Part shown: piece after piece, positions 49,568 through 63,500 of the stretch
How the letters are laid out: every line of letters starts with the position of its first letter
Position numbering within the stretch: position 1 is the first letter of the stretch
Origin: Psychrobacter sp. I-STPA10
GTDB lineage: Bacteria; Pseudomonadota; Gammaproteobacteria; Pseudomonadales; Moraxellaceae
NCBI RefSeq assembly: GCF_021012795.1
Contig: NZ_VFYU01000001.1
Location: forward strand, 62,001-126,000
Direction: 5' to 3'
Length of the DNA stretch: 64,000 bases
Notes under the pieces: generated by a model
What the model saw: the letters and a program-made list of their open reading frames with translations, nothing else
Database searches by the model: none
Told to the model about the DNA's origin: nothing
Translations under genes and position numbers: made by a program

Positions 49568-51058
49568 ATGTTAAACCACACCAATACCAGTGAGCCTAGC
49601 CAATTAGATGAACTGGTGGCACAGCTTGAACCCATTTTAAAGCATATTAACCTACATCGGTTTTTATGGGGGTTTATTGTGGTGTGTGCCTTTATTGCAT
49701 GGAATCGGGGCTTAATGCTGTTATATGCATTGGTGGCGTTTTTATTGGCAGTGATGTTGGTCAGCTATGGCTTTTATTTTATTAACCTTAAAGGCTTATC
49801 GCTACGGGCAAACCTACCGCATGACAATGTATTAGCAGGGGAAGATTTTGCCGTTACCGTCAGTTTGCAAAGTCAATGGACAAAGCATTTTTTAGCCATC
49901 TATCTACCAATGAGTAAAGAATATCAAGACCCACGCCTTGCTCAACTATATCAATCACATCAGTCACAACTAAATAAAGCCAACAATTCACAGCCTATTG
50001 TACCTCTCGTTCAAACCACGTTTCGCCTATTTATCTTACGCAGTCAACATACCCAATCGTTTGAATGTATCGGGCAATTGCCACGAGGTGTTTATCGTTT
50101 ATCTACAGTTCAGATAAGTTGTGCCTATCCATTGGGCATTGTCAGCACTCAGCAAAGTTTTGATATTGATGGTTTTATTTTCGATGGTGCGGACGAAGGT
50201 AGTAACAATAAAGTTTATGTGTTACCGCGTTGGTTTAGCGTTGCCAATCTACCCAATCATTGGGCAAACAGTGTGGGCGTTGGTAACTTACCTTCACGCC
50301 ATAAAGGACAGCATGATGAATTTGCTGATGTGCGACCTTATCGCCGAGGTGACGCCTTTAAAACGGTGCATTGGGGGGCAAGTGCCAGACAGGTCAGTCG
50401 TGGGCAAGATTTGGTGGTCAAAGAATTTGACGCATTGGATAAACCCAGAATATTAATTTTGCTTAATCAATTTGATATTCGTGAGCCTCAAGCCTTTGAC
50501 ACCATGATTAGTATCGCCTTATCAATGGGTCATCATCTAAACGGACAAGGGTTTGGTGTGCATTTATTGGGATTTGACGCCCCGTTTAACTCACTCACAG
50601 ATTATTGGCAAATCCAACTGACCGAGCAGACCCACCCCACCAGTGATGTGTTAAGAAAATTGGCAGAAATTGATGGTTTTTATCCAATGACAACAATGGC
50701 AACAGGTAATAGCTTGAACAGTTCCAACAACCAAAATAATAACTATGGTGCATTTATTAGCACTGCCTTAAATAAATTTTCGCAAAGTAACTTGCTTATC
50801 AGCTTTTATGCGCATACGCCAATAACTAAAAATTCTGGCTCTACAGCCAGTCATTCCCATTGCCAACATTGCCATATCTATTTGGATAAAACCACCCAAC
50901 AAAATCATTACCAACAGTTAAGTGACAATATCAGTGTGTATCGTATTCAGCCCAACTCAACGCTTGAGCAACTGGCAGAAGTGTTTGGTGGCAAAACGTT
51001 TGACAATGTTGGTAATCATCAAAACGAACAAGCAAAACCAACACAACAACAAGGATAA
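49568..51058 (+). CDS. DUF58-domain membrane protein
   Basis: 496-residue protein with two close N-terminal hydrophobic helices (about residues 35-80), then a beta-rich part and a DUF58 domain with ADVRPYRRGDAFKTVHWGASARQVSRGQDLVVKEFD, the hallmark of the family. DUF58 is a divergent VWA-type fold. It lies between a MoxR ATPase and a transglutaminase-domain protein, as in many gamma-proteobacteria. It probably tethers the complex at the inner membrane. Cys-His-containing ASHSHCQHCHIYLDKT near residue 430 is an unusual extra. Confidence 0.9.
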   Translation: MLNHTNTSEPSQLDELVAQLEPILKHINLHRFLWGFIVVCAFIAWNRGLMLLYALVAFLLAVMLVSYGFYFINLKGLSLRANLPHDNVLAGEDFAVTVSLQSQWTKHFLAIYLPMSKEYQDPRLAQLYQSHQSQLNKANNSQPIVPLVQTTFRLFILRSQHTQSFECIGQLPRGVYRLSTVQISCAYPLGIVSTQQSFDIDGFIFDGADEGSNNKVYVLPRWFSVANLPNHWANSVGVGNLPSRHKGQHDEFADVRPYRRGDAFKTVHWGASARQVSRGQDLVVKEFDALDKPRILILLNQFDIREPQAFDTMISIALSMGHHLNGQGFGVHLLGFDAPFNSLTDYWQIQLTEQTHPTSDVLRKLAEIDGFYPMTTMATGNSLNSSNNQNNNYGAFISTALNKFSQSNLLISFYAHTPITKNSGSTASHSHCQHCHIYLDKTTQQNHYQQLSDNISVYRIQPNSTLEQLAEVFGGKTFDNVGNHQNEQAKPTQQQG

Positions 51059-51070
51059 TGGGGAAAACAA

Positions 51071-53944
51071 ATGAGCCAAACCTATATCCGACCCAACACA
51101 CAAAGCAATATGCAGAACAGCTTACAGAATCAGCCCCAAGAATGGCTTTTAGAAGACTTTGCCATTCATCTGTGGCTGTCTGCATTGATTGCCGTTGGCT
51201 TTGCAGGGGCAGTTTTTGGCTTATTTGGTATTGGATTTGCCGTTGTGATGTTTATCGTGGCATTTGTTGCCAACTTTTTTAGTTTAAATTTTGCCTATGA
51301 ATACCGAGAACAAAAAAATGCCCTAAAACAACCTGCTGACGCCTGTGCCGTATTGGGATTGGCGGTTTTATTTATCTTATTATTTGCCCAAGGCTTAATC
51401 GTTGCCTTATTGGGTATGCTGTTTTTTTTACAACTGGCATTAAACCTAAATTTTCGTGAACATCGGCAAGTTTACTTTGGGCTTATCATCGCCTTTGTCG
51501 CCTTAATGGGCGGGGCAGTGCATACCTTTTCCACAGGTTACCTATTTTTTATTCTCTTATTTTGTGTCTTTGCCTGTTTTTATCTGGCGTCCGTATTTGT
51601 GGATAAACAACGCTATCTTAATCCAATTGATAACAATATTTCGCAAATTGCTAACCACCATACTGGTACAAACAGCAGTATCAACCATAGCAATAGCAAT
51701 TATAATAACAGCCAAGAGATGGTCTATATTGGGCAATGGCGTTATCGAGAACGGCTTATCGTTGCCGTCATTATTAGTGCTGTTGCAGGCTTTCTCTACC
51801 TTGCCACCCCTCACTTTAGTGCAGGCAATTTAGGCTCAGTGCCATTAAAAGGCTTTCAACAATATGAAAATAGCACCCTTGAACAACAAATCCTACCTGC
51901 CAATGCCGACCTAAGCGATAGCTTTTATGACGAGCCGACTAATAGTAGTGGCAACAACACAGGCAAACAAGGTCAAGGACAAAATAACAGCGCACATAAA
52001 ATGGGTAACAAAAATTCTCCATTTGGCAAACCCGCTCAACCTGTTAATGTGGATAACGGTGCTAATAGCAGTGACGGCTCAGCAAACTCTGATGCAAACA
52101 ATGTGAATATCGGGCAATCCTCATGGCTAGATGACAGCATTTATTTTTATGTTAAATCCGAACGCCCACGCTATCTACAAAACCGCACCCAAACCTATTT
52201 TGATGGTGCGTCATGGTACAGCCTACAATATGGTTGGAAAAAACTGACGGGTGAGCGACAAACCTATTCTTTATACCCTGACAAACCAAACGCCAACATT
52301 GACATTCAAGTGGTCAAAGACAATGGACAACAGCACCTACTAACCACTGATAACACCGTTGCTGTTAGCTTTCCCAATAGCTGGCTTGCCACCAACTATT
52401 ACGACCAAGTCAAAGCAGGCAAGCCCTTAAGCAAAGACACCCAATATCAGCTACAAGTGGTGGACGAATACCAACACAACCGCCTGATTGACCGTCATCA
52501 AGCCAAACCTGACAGCAAAGACTTACAATTACCTAATAACCTTGACCCAAGAATTGCTAAGCTGTCGCAACAAATCGCCGCCCCATATCGCAATGACTGG
52601 CAAAAAGCCCAAGCCTTAGAAAGCCACTTGCGTAATAACTATCAATACACCCTAGCCACCTTGCCCAACCAAAACAACATTCCATTAACCGACTTTTTAT
52701 TTGGCAGTAAACAAGGGCATTGTGAATATTTCGCCACCGCCTTAGCCGTCATGTTACGACAACAACATATCCCTGCACGTATGGTTACAGGTTACGTTGC
52801 CCAAGATTACAACCCCATCACAGGCTATTATGAAGTCAAAGGCACAAACGGACACGCATGGGTTTCTGCTTATATTGATGGGCATTGGGCTGTATTTGAA
52901 GCGACAGGGGCATATCAACCCCCTAACCAAAATCCTGCACAACAGCAAGCCGAGCAACGGCAACAGGCACAACAACAAGCTGAGCAAATAGCAAAGCAAT
53001 CAGAGGCTAACAGTTCCACAAATCAATCTGACCCATTAAACCGTGCTAATGACAGCTTTAATAGCAATTCTAATAATGAGCTTAATAACAATAGTGACAA
53101 TAGCGATGACAGTATTGATGACAACAATACAATAGATATAATTAATGAAAATATTAGCGATGTTAATAATAGCAATGAGTCAGCCAGTGACAACATCAAT
53201 AGTGATAATATCAGCCTACCACCGCCACAAAACACCCATACCGCCATCAAAGACTACCTAGAAAATATCAACCAACAACAAAACCTAGTCAATGATAGCC
53301 TCACAGAAAATCAGCGTCAGCTTAGCTGGTCAGAACAGCTTAAATTTTGGGCATATCAATTTTGGTATCAACTTATCTTACTGCTCGACTACCTGATTAT
53401 ATTGCTTAAAAAGGCACTATGGTTTTTAGCCATATTTGCTGTCATTGCTAGTGGGTGTTATCTGCTGTATCGTCAACTATATAACCCCATCATGGACAAA
53501 ATTGACCTATACCGCCTAAAGCGACTCACCTTTGAGCCAGACTCAAATACAGACAGCGACCATAGCCAAAACGAGCAACTAAAAACCTACCTACACCAAA
53601 GTATGCACCTATATCAACGTATGCTTACACGTCATGGCGTTCGCCGTCCACGCGGACAAACCATCGACCAATTTAGCCAATACCTACAAAAGCACCAACT
53701 CATCGACGCACAGCAACAGCAGTACCTAAGCCAACTGGTCAATAGCAATTTTTACCTAACCGAGCCATTACAGACCGCCACAGTAGCAACAGTAAAAGAC
53801 ACTCACGCAGTGCCAAAATTTATTATTACCCTATACCGCCAAGGCCTAAAGCACCTACAACAGCACCCCATACAACAAACAAAACCGACAGACCTACTAT
53901 CAAGCTCACTCTCAAAGCTACGCAGACGAAGACAGCCTAACTAA
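51071..53944 (+). CDS. Transglutaminase-domain membrane protein (TgpA/DUF3488 family)
   Basis: 957-residue inner-membrane protein. The N-terminal five to six helices (about residues 25-240) belong to DUF3488/TgpA. A periplasmic transglutaminase-like domain follows: catalytic Cys in KQGHCEYFATALA, His in GTNGHAWVSAYI, and an acidic position in WAVFEATGAY, where the third residue is Glu rather than the usual Asp. An Asn/Ser/Asp/Gln-rich linker (about 640-730) precedes another helix and a C-terminal DUF4129-like cytoplasmic part with YQRMLTRHGVRRPRGQTIDQF. TgpA is essential in Pseudomonas aeruginosa. Confidence 0.9.
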   Translation: MSQTYIRPNTQSNMQNSLQNQPQEWLLEDFAIHLWLSALIAVGFAGAVFGLFGIGFAVVMFIVAFVANFFSLNFAYEYREQKNALKQPADACAVLGLAVLFILLFAQGLIVALLGMLFFLQLALNLNFREHRQVYFGLIIAFVALMGGAVHTFSTGYLFFILLFCVFACFYLASVFVDKQRYLNPIDNNISQIANHHTGTNSSINHSNSNYNNSQEMVYIGQWRYRERLIVAVIISAVAGFLYLATPHFSAGNLGSVPLKGFQQYENSTLEQQILPANADLSDSFYDEPTNSSGNNTGKQGQGQNNSAHKMGNKNSPFGKPAQPVNVDNGANSSDGSANSDANNVNIGQSSWLDDSIYFYVKSERPRYLQNRTQTYFDGASWYSLQYGWKKLTGERQTYSLYPDKPNANIDIQVVKDNGQQHLLTTDNTVAVSFPNSWLATNYYDQVKAGKPLSKDTQYQLQVVDEYQHNRLIDRHQAKPDSKDLQLPNNLDPRIAKLSQQIAAPYRNDWQKAQALESHLRNNYQYTLATLPNQNNIPLTDFLFGSKQGHCEYFATALAVMLRQQHIPARMVTGYVAQDYNPITGYYEVKGTNGHAWVSAYIDGHWAVFEATGAYQPPNQNPAQQQAEQRQQAQQQAEQIAKQSEANSSTNQSDPLNRANDSFNSNSNNELNNNSDNSDDSIDDNNTIDIINENISDVNNSNESASDNINSDNISLPPPQNTHTAIKDYLENINQQQNLVNDSLTENQRQLSWSEQLKFWAYQFWYQLILLLDYLIILLKKALWFLAIFAVIASGCYLLYRQLYNPIMDKIDLYRLKRLTFEPDSNTDSDHSQNEQLKTYLHQSMHLYQRMLTRHGVRRPRGQTIDQFSQYLQKHQLIDAQQQQYLSQLVNSNFYLTEPLQTATVATVKDTHAVPKFIITLYRQGLKHLQQHPIQQTKPTDLLSSSLSKLRRRRQPN

Positions 53945-53997
53945 CTTACTACTAAACTTACTAAAGAATAAGTAGTAGCTAATCCTGCCATACGCTT

Positions 53998-54106
53998 GTA
54001 TCTGTCTTGTCGATGGCGTACGGACTAACGTGACTAGCCGTGTTCCATCTAAGCGAGCGACCACAGCTAGCCACAGTCCGTAACGCCATCGACTACAACA
54101 GGATAC
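53998..54106. repeat. Long imperfect inverted repeat upstream of the rRNA promoters
   Basis: Two arms of about 45-50 bases, containing GTCGATGGCGTACGGACT at 54009-54026 and AGTCCGTAACGCCATCGAC at 54075-54093, pair almost perfectly apart from one extra base. The match extends outward (GTATC with GATAC) and inward (CTAGCCGTG with CACAGCTAG). It lies between the transglutaminase gene and the rRNA promoters and could form a big hairpin, a terminator, or a transposon remnant. Confidence 0.7.
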
Positions 54107-54224
54107 CGCTACTGTCAGGGCTAAAAAGCCATATTCAGACCGACCCACACCTTAATAATAACTACCTAACTAAGGCAACAACCCCAAACCCAAGAACTTT
54201 TCAAAACTTTTTTTGCAAAACCGC

Positions 54225-54252
54225 TTGACCCGTCCTTAAAACCATATATAAT
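54225..54252 (+). promoter_or_regulatory. rRNA operon promoter P1
   Basis: TTGACC (54225-54230), 16-base spacer, TATAAT (54247-54252). A poly-A/T stretch upstream resembles an UP element. Confidence 0.8.
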
Positions 54253-54375
54253 ACGCAGCCTGTTAAGAGGGAAGGCTAGCTTGAGGAATTGAGTTAAGCG
54301 AATTATTTGAAAGTTGGATAGAGTAAGTTTAGAGATAAACAAACTAACCGGCTAAAAATAAAGATAAAAAACTTC

Positions 54376-54403
54376 TTGACACTGAGGAAGATTAGCGTAT
54401 AAT
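54376..54403 (+). promoter_or_regulatory. rRNA operon promoter P2
   Basis: Perfect TTGACA (54376-54381), 16-base spacer, perfect TATAAT (54398-54403), followed by CGCACC, a G/C-rich discriminator as in stringently controlled promoters. Confidence 0.85.
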
Positions 54404-54507
54404 ACGCACCTCATCGGGACGAGCTAGACACTTTAATAAAATGATTAATTAATTGTTGAGTGAAAGAGTTTAGATTGAAACGAAGAAAAAAGAATTGAAA
54501 ATAAAGC

Positions 54508-54535
54508 TTGACAGATATTAAAAAGATGATATACT
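54508..54535 (+). promoter_or_regulatory. rRNA operon promoter P3
   Basis: TTGACA (54508-54513), 16-base spacer, TATACT (54530-54535). This third promoter sits about 370 bases before the 16S gene. Confidence 0.75.
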
Positions 54536-54907
54536 GAATGGCTCACTAAATAAGATAACTACTCTAAATATGAGTACTTCAAATTGAAGTTAAAACTATC
54601 TTAGTTTAGGCATAACATACAATGGACGACATTGTATGTCAACTATTTAAAAGCTAAAACTAAAGAACAACTTGTGTGGATTTTTGCTGATTTAGGATGC
54701 TAAAAATTAAAGTTGGGTTATTTTCAATATTAAGTTATTGGAAGTAGGACTAACTATAAAAAATTATCATTCTTTAAGGCAAAAAAACTCAAAGTTAATT
54801 CATTATGAAACATACGAAGAGCAATAATTGCCAGTATCCTATTTATAGGATAACGATTAAAGAATGAGCCAAGATTAGGAATCATCTTAAAAGATTCCAA
54901 GAAGATT

Positions 54908-56441
<1,534 letters not shown>

Positions 56442-56597
56442 AAGACGGCATTCGGTCAGCAAGAATTCACAACAAGTTGTTCTTTAGTTTAGCGGAAAAC
56501 GCTTTAAGCTTTAGAGGCGAGACCTCTAGAATTTTCCCTTTAAGGAAAATTCTCTTGCGCTCGGATTGAAGCAGTGCTTCAATTATTTCCTCGCTCA

Positions 56598-56674
56598 GGG
56601 TCTGTAGCTCAGCTGGTTAGAGCACCGTGTTGATAACGCGGGGGTCATAAGTTCAAGTCTTATCAGACCCACCA
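56598..56674 (+). tRNA. tRNA-Ile (GAT)
   Basis: Full cloverleaf in the 16S-23S spacer, with anticodon GAT in the loop TTGATAA, T-arm GTTCAAG and a genomically encoded CCA end. Confidence 0.97.
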
Positions 56675-56679
56675 TATAC

Positions 56680-56755
56680 GGGGCCATAGCTCAGTTGGTA
56701 GAGCGCCTGCCTTGCACGCAGGAGGTCAGGAGTTCGACTCTCCTTGGCTCCACCA
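56680..56755 (+). tRNA. tRNA-Ala (TGC)
   Basis: Second spacer tRNA, five bases after tRNA-Ile. Anticodon TGC in the loop CTTGCAC, T-arm GTTCGAC, encoded CCA end. Confidence 0.97.
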
Positions 56756-57116
56756 CATATAAAGCAAAAGCGAAGAGAGATAAAACGAAATAAACCAGAA
56801 TCAAATAATTTAGATTTAGTAGAGATACTAGATAAGTAAGAGATTATTTCATTCTGTTTTATACAGAGAAGAATATAATGACCTGACGAAGGCATTGTAA
56901 TTATTTAACAACATAGATATGAGTCTGGGTTAGTAGTGGTGTGTCTAACATCATTATTAACCTGATAATCAACCTTTAATGACATCGAATGTTATCCCAA
57001 GGGTTGATTATCGAAAGTAAAGAGAACTGAATCAAGCGTAACAACAAGGTGATATCGTTATCATTACGACAAAGACTTTAATTAGATTTAGAAATAAAGA
57101 CTAATTGGGGTTGTAT
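56756..57116 (+). other. Spacer between tRNA-Ala and 23S
   Basis: 361 bases of ordinary A/T-rich internal transcribed spacer with no gene. It includes GGTTGATTATCAG-type inverted repeats near 56955-57020 (AACCTGATAATCAACC and GGTTGATTATCG), likely part of the RNase III processing stem. Confidence 0.7.
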
Positions 57117-59971
<2,855 letters not shown>

Positions 59972-60114
59972 TACAACACCCAATTGGTTTTGTATTAAAA
60001 GTCTTGATAACGATTTTATATTAGCTTGTTTTACTTATATTATTATTAATAACTAAGTATAAGCTTGATTTAGTCCAACACAACATACTTTAAGACTCAT
60101 ATCTATACCCCCTT

Positions 60115-60230
60115 TGCTGACGACAATAGCACGATGGAACCACCTGATCCCTTCTCGAACTCAGAAGTGAAACATCGTAGCGCCAATGGTAGTGTGGTTC
60201 GCCCATGTGAGAGTAGGTCATCGTCAGCTC
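60115..60230 (+). rRNA. 5S ribosomal RNA
   Basis: About 116 bases. TGCTGACGACAATAGCACG at the 5' end pairs with CGTCAGC at the 3' end, and CCCTTCTCGAACTCAGAAGTG is conserved. Confidence 0.96.
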
Positions 60231-60240
60231 CCTATACCTA

Positions 60241-60275
60241 AAACCCCCCTTTAACTTATGTTAATGGGGGGTTTT
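60241..60275 (+). terminator. rRNA operon terminator
   Basis: AAACCCCCC pairs with GGGGGGTTT, the inner TAAC with GTTA, followed by TTTTT. It directly follows 5S. Confidence 0.9.
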
Positions 60276-60532
60276 TCTTTGCCTGTATTTTATCCTTTCT
60301 CTAATAAATTAAATTTTTTAATATATAATAATTTCACTATATTTTTTATAAAAACATGATAAATTATGTAATTTAGTGTAATTATGTTTTTAAAGTTATG
60401 TTTCAATCTATATAGATTGAGAGAATTATTAATAATAATGACTGATATTTATGAAATATTTACAGTCTTTGTTGTAATGATAAACCATAGTGATTGTCTA
60501 TAAATTTTTACTAACCATAGATAGGATAGAAG

Positions 60533-63500
60533 ATGAAAAAATTAGTTATTAAACAAATAGATAAGAATGGCTCTGTTAAAGAAGTTGAAATTAATGATAA
60601 ATATATAGAGATAGATGCGATATCAAAAGTGAACTATCTTATTGTTGATGCAGTGACTCATAAGTCTCCAAGAAATATCAAAGCTCAGCATTTAGGTGAT
60701 GATTTAATGATCACATTGGATAGTGGAGAAGAAATAAAGATTAATAACTATTTTGATTATGGGAATAGTCAAGTTTTAGGTGAGGTAGGAGATTATTATT
60801 ATCCTTATAATCTTGATAGTGAAAAAAATATTAACTTATTAAATAGTCTTTCAGATGGTGAAAGTTCTATACAAAGTCTAGGTGGTAGTCAGTATACAAC
60901 GCCTTGGTGGCATACACATGCACATGCAGAGAATAGTGTTTTATTTGGTAGCTTGGCAGCAGTCGGGCTAGGTGGTTTACTATTGGGTAGCCACAATAAA
61001 GATAAGAATGATAACAGTGATGCTAGCGATAGCAAACCTCACAATGCCCCCCCCAGCGACATCACCTTAAATAACAGCAGTGTGGCAGAAAATAATGCCG
61101 GTGCCATCATAGGTAATCTAGCTACCATAGATCCAGATGCGAATGATACGCATACCTATACTGTTAATGATGATCGTTTTGAAATTGTTGATGGTAGCTT
61201 AAAGCTAAAAGATAGCATTAGCTTAGACCATGAGGCTGCAGAGAAAATAGATTTGGTTATCAGCAGTACTGATAAAAAAGGTAATGTTTTCACTAAAGAT
61301 GTCAGTATTAGCGTCAGTGATATCAATGAAGCACCCAGCGATATTACCTTAGATAATAGCAGTGTGGTAGAAAATAATGCCGGTGCCATCATAGGCAATC
61401 TAGCTACTATAGATGTAGATGCGAATGATACGCATACCTATACTGTTAATGATGATCGTTTTGAAATTGTTGATGGCAGCTTAAAGCTAAAAGATGGTAT
61501 TAGTCTAGACTATGAAGCTGAAAATACAATTAATTTAACCATTACTAGCACAGATAGTAACGGATTACAGTTTTCGACCATTATGTCCATTAGTGTTGAT
61601 GATATACAAGAATCAGGAGTTGAGCAGCTAAAAAATGTCTTAGATGATCAAAGTAATACTTTTGTTGCCTCTGAGAAAGATGAGAGAAACTTTATTATCA
61701 ACTCTATGAAAGGTAATGATGTTATTAAAACAGGCAGCAAAATTGATATTGTGAGAGGAGGTGAAGGTATTGATGAAATAGCGACAGGTGATGCAAATGA
61801 TGCAGTAGTTATAGTTGGCATAACCAAAGGGATTAATTATAAATATTCTGATATCACGAATGCTGGTGGTTCTGGATATAATCTTTCTGATATATTAACT
61901 TTAGAAGAACTAAAAGATAAAGAAGTTTCTGATATCTCAGCAGGTGATAGTGTAGATGGCAATGAAGGTAATAATACTCTTATAACTTATGGTGAAGTTG
62001 ATTTAACAGAAGTGAGTTTAAAGAATATAAATTTAATAAGAGCGGAATCTAGTGATATCTATATTACTGCTCAGCAGTTAAATGAACTTGGTCCTTCTGT
62101 TATTAGCGCTGATGGTGATTGTCATCTGATTATTACTTCAAGAGACTCAAATGATGTTGTTGTAGATTTTTCTAAAAATACAAATTTACATCTATTTAAA
62201 AATATAACGATAGGTGAAAATGTTTTATTAAAAGTCAATATGATAGATCTTGATAATACTCAAAGTATTATGGGGCAAGGAACTTTACAGATTGTTGATG
62301 AATATATAGATCTGACAAACATGAATGTTTCTATTAAGCTATTGGATGGTAATGGTTTAGAGTTAAATCCAGTTGATTATAAGGCTAACGCTATAGAAGG
62401 AAAATTTATTTTAGGTACTAAAAGCAATGATGTGATTGATGGAACTGATTTGGCTGATCGATTATATGGTGGTAATGGTGATGATGTTATAAATGGTGGT
62501 GATGGTAATGATGTATTACGTGGTGGCGCAGGAGTTGACGAACTAAATGGTGGTGCAGGTGATGATGCCTTTATTATTGTTGGAGACGTTAGTACAGGTG
62601 GTAAAATTGATAATGAAGCAGATAATTTAATATTAGGACATCCCATAAGTGAGCTTAATGGTTTAGTTTTCAATGACGATGAAGATGGTGCAAAAGAAAT
62701 AATTCGTGGGGGAGAAGGAGACGATACTTTATATGTTATAGGTACGGCTGATATTAGTAATTATGATATTACAGGTATTGAACATATTGAGATTCGTTCT
62801 GATGTCTCTACATCTGTTAAGCTACTACAAAGTGGTGCAACATATAATGGAGATTTAAGTAGTACTTTAAGAATTCTGCCAAATAAAGATGGTGAACCTA
62901 TTACTTTAGATTTATCTAAGGTAAATCTAAGTGGTATGGGACATATTAGTATACATAAAGATGTGACTGTAAAGTTGGAAAATCTAGAACAGTTGGGAGG
63001 GGCATCTATATTATCAGGTGAAGGTAATATTATCATTAGTGATACTGATAATGTGCATTTTACGGATAAATATACCTTAGCAGATTCTCTAAAAATAGTT
63101 GATGCATCAGGTAACAATGCTAGAGGGGAGGCTGAAATACTTGATGGTGTTATTACACATTTTGCAAATGAAGTAATAGGCAGTAATAAAAATGATTTCT
63201 TAGAAGGAACAGATCTTGATGATGAGTTTTATGCCTTTGATGGTGATGATGTCATGTCAGGTAAGCTTGGTAGTGATACATTCCATATTTATGGTAGTGG
63301 CAAAAAGACTATTTTAGATAGTAACAATCCTCTGAAAGATAGTAATGATATTGATACATTAGATTTTTCAGTTGCGACTGAAAGTATTAAGATGAATCTA
63401 TCTGAGTTTCAAGGAAGTATAGGAGATAAGACGCAAATTCAATTGGGGGCACAAGGTGCGAAGGGTGTGGCAGAAGGCGCTTCAGCAAAAACTAATATAA

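Noticed and set aside
61156..63117. Minus-strand open frames of 80-118 codons inside the adhesin
   Set aside because: Shadows of the Asp/Asn/Ser-rich adhesin coding strand.
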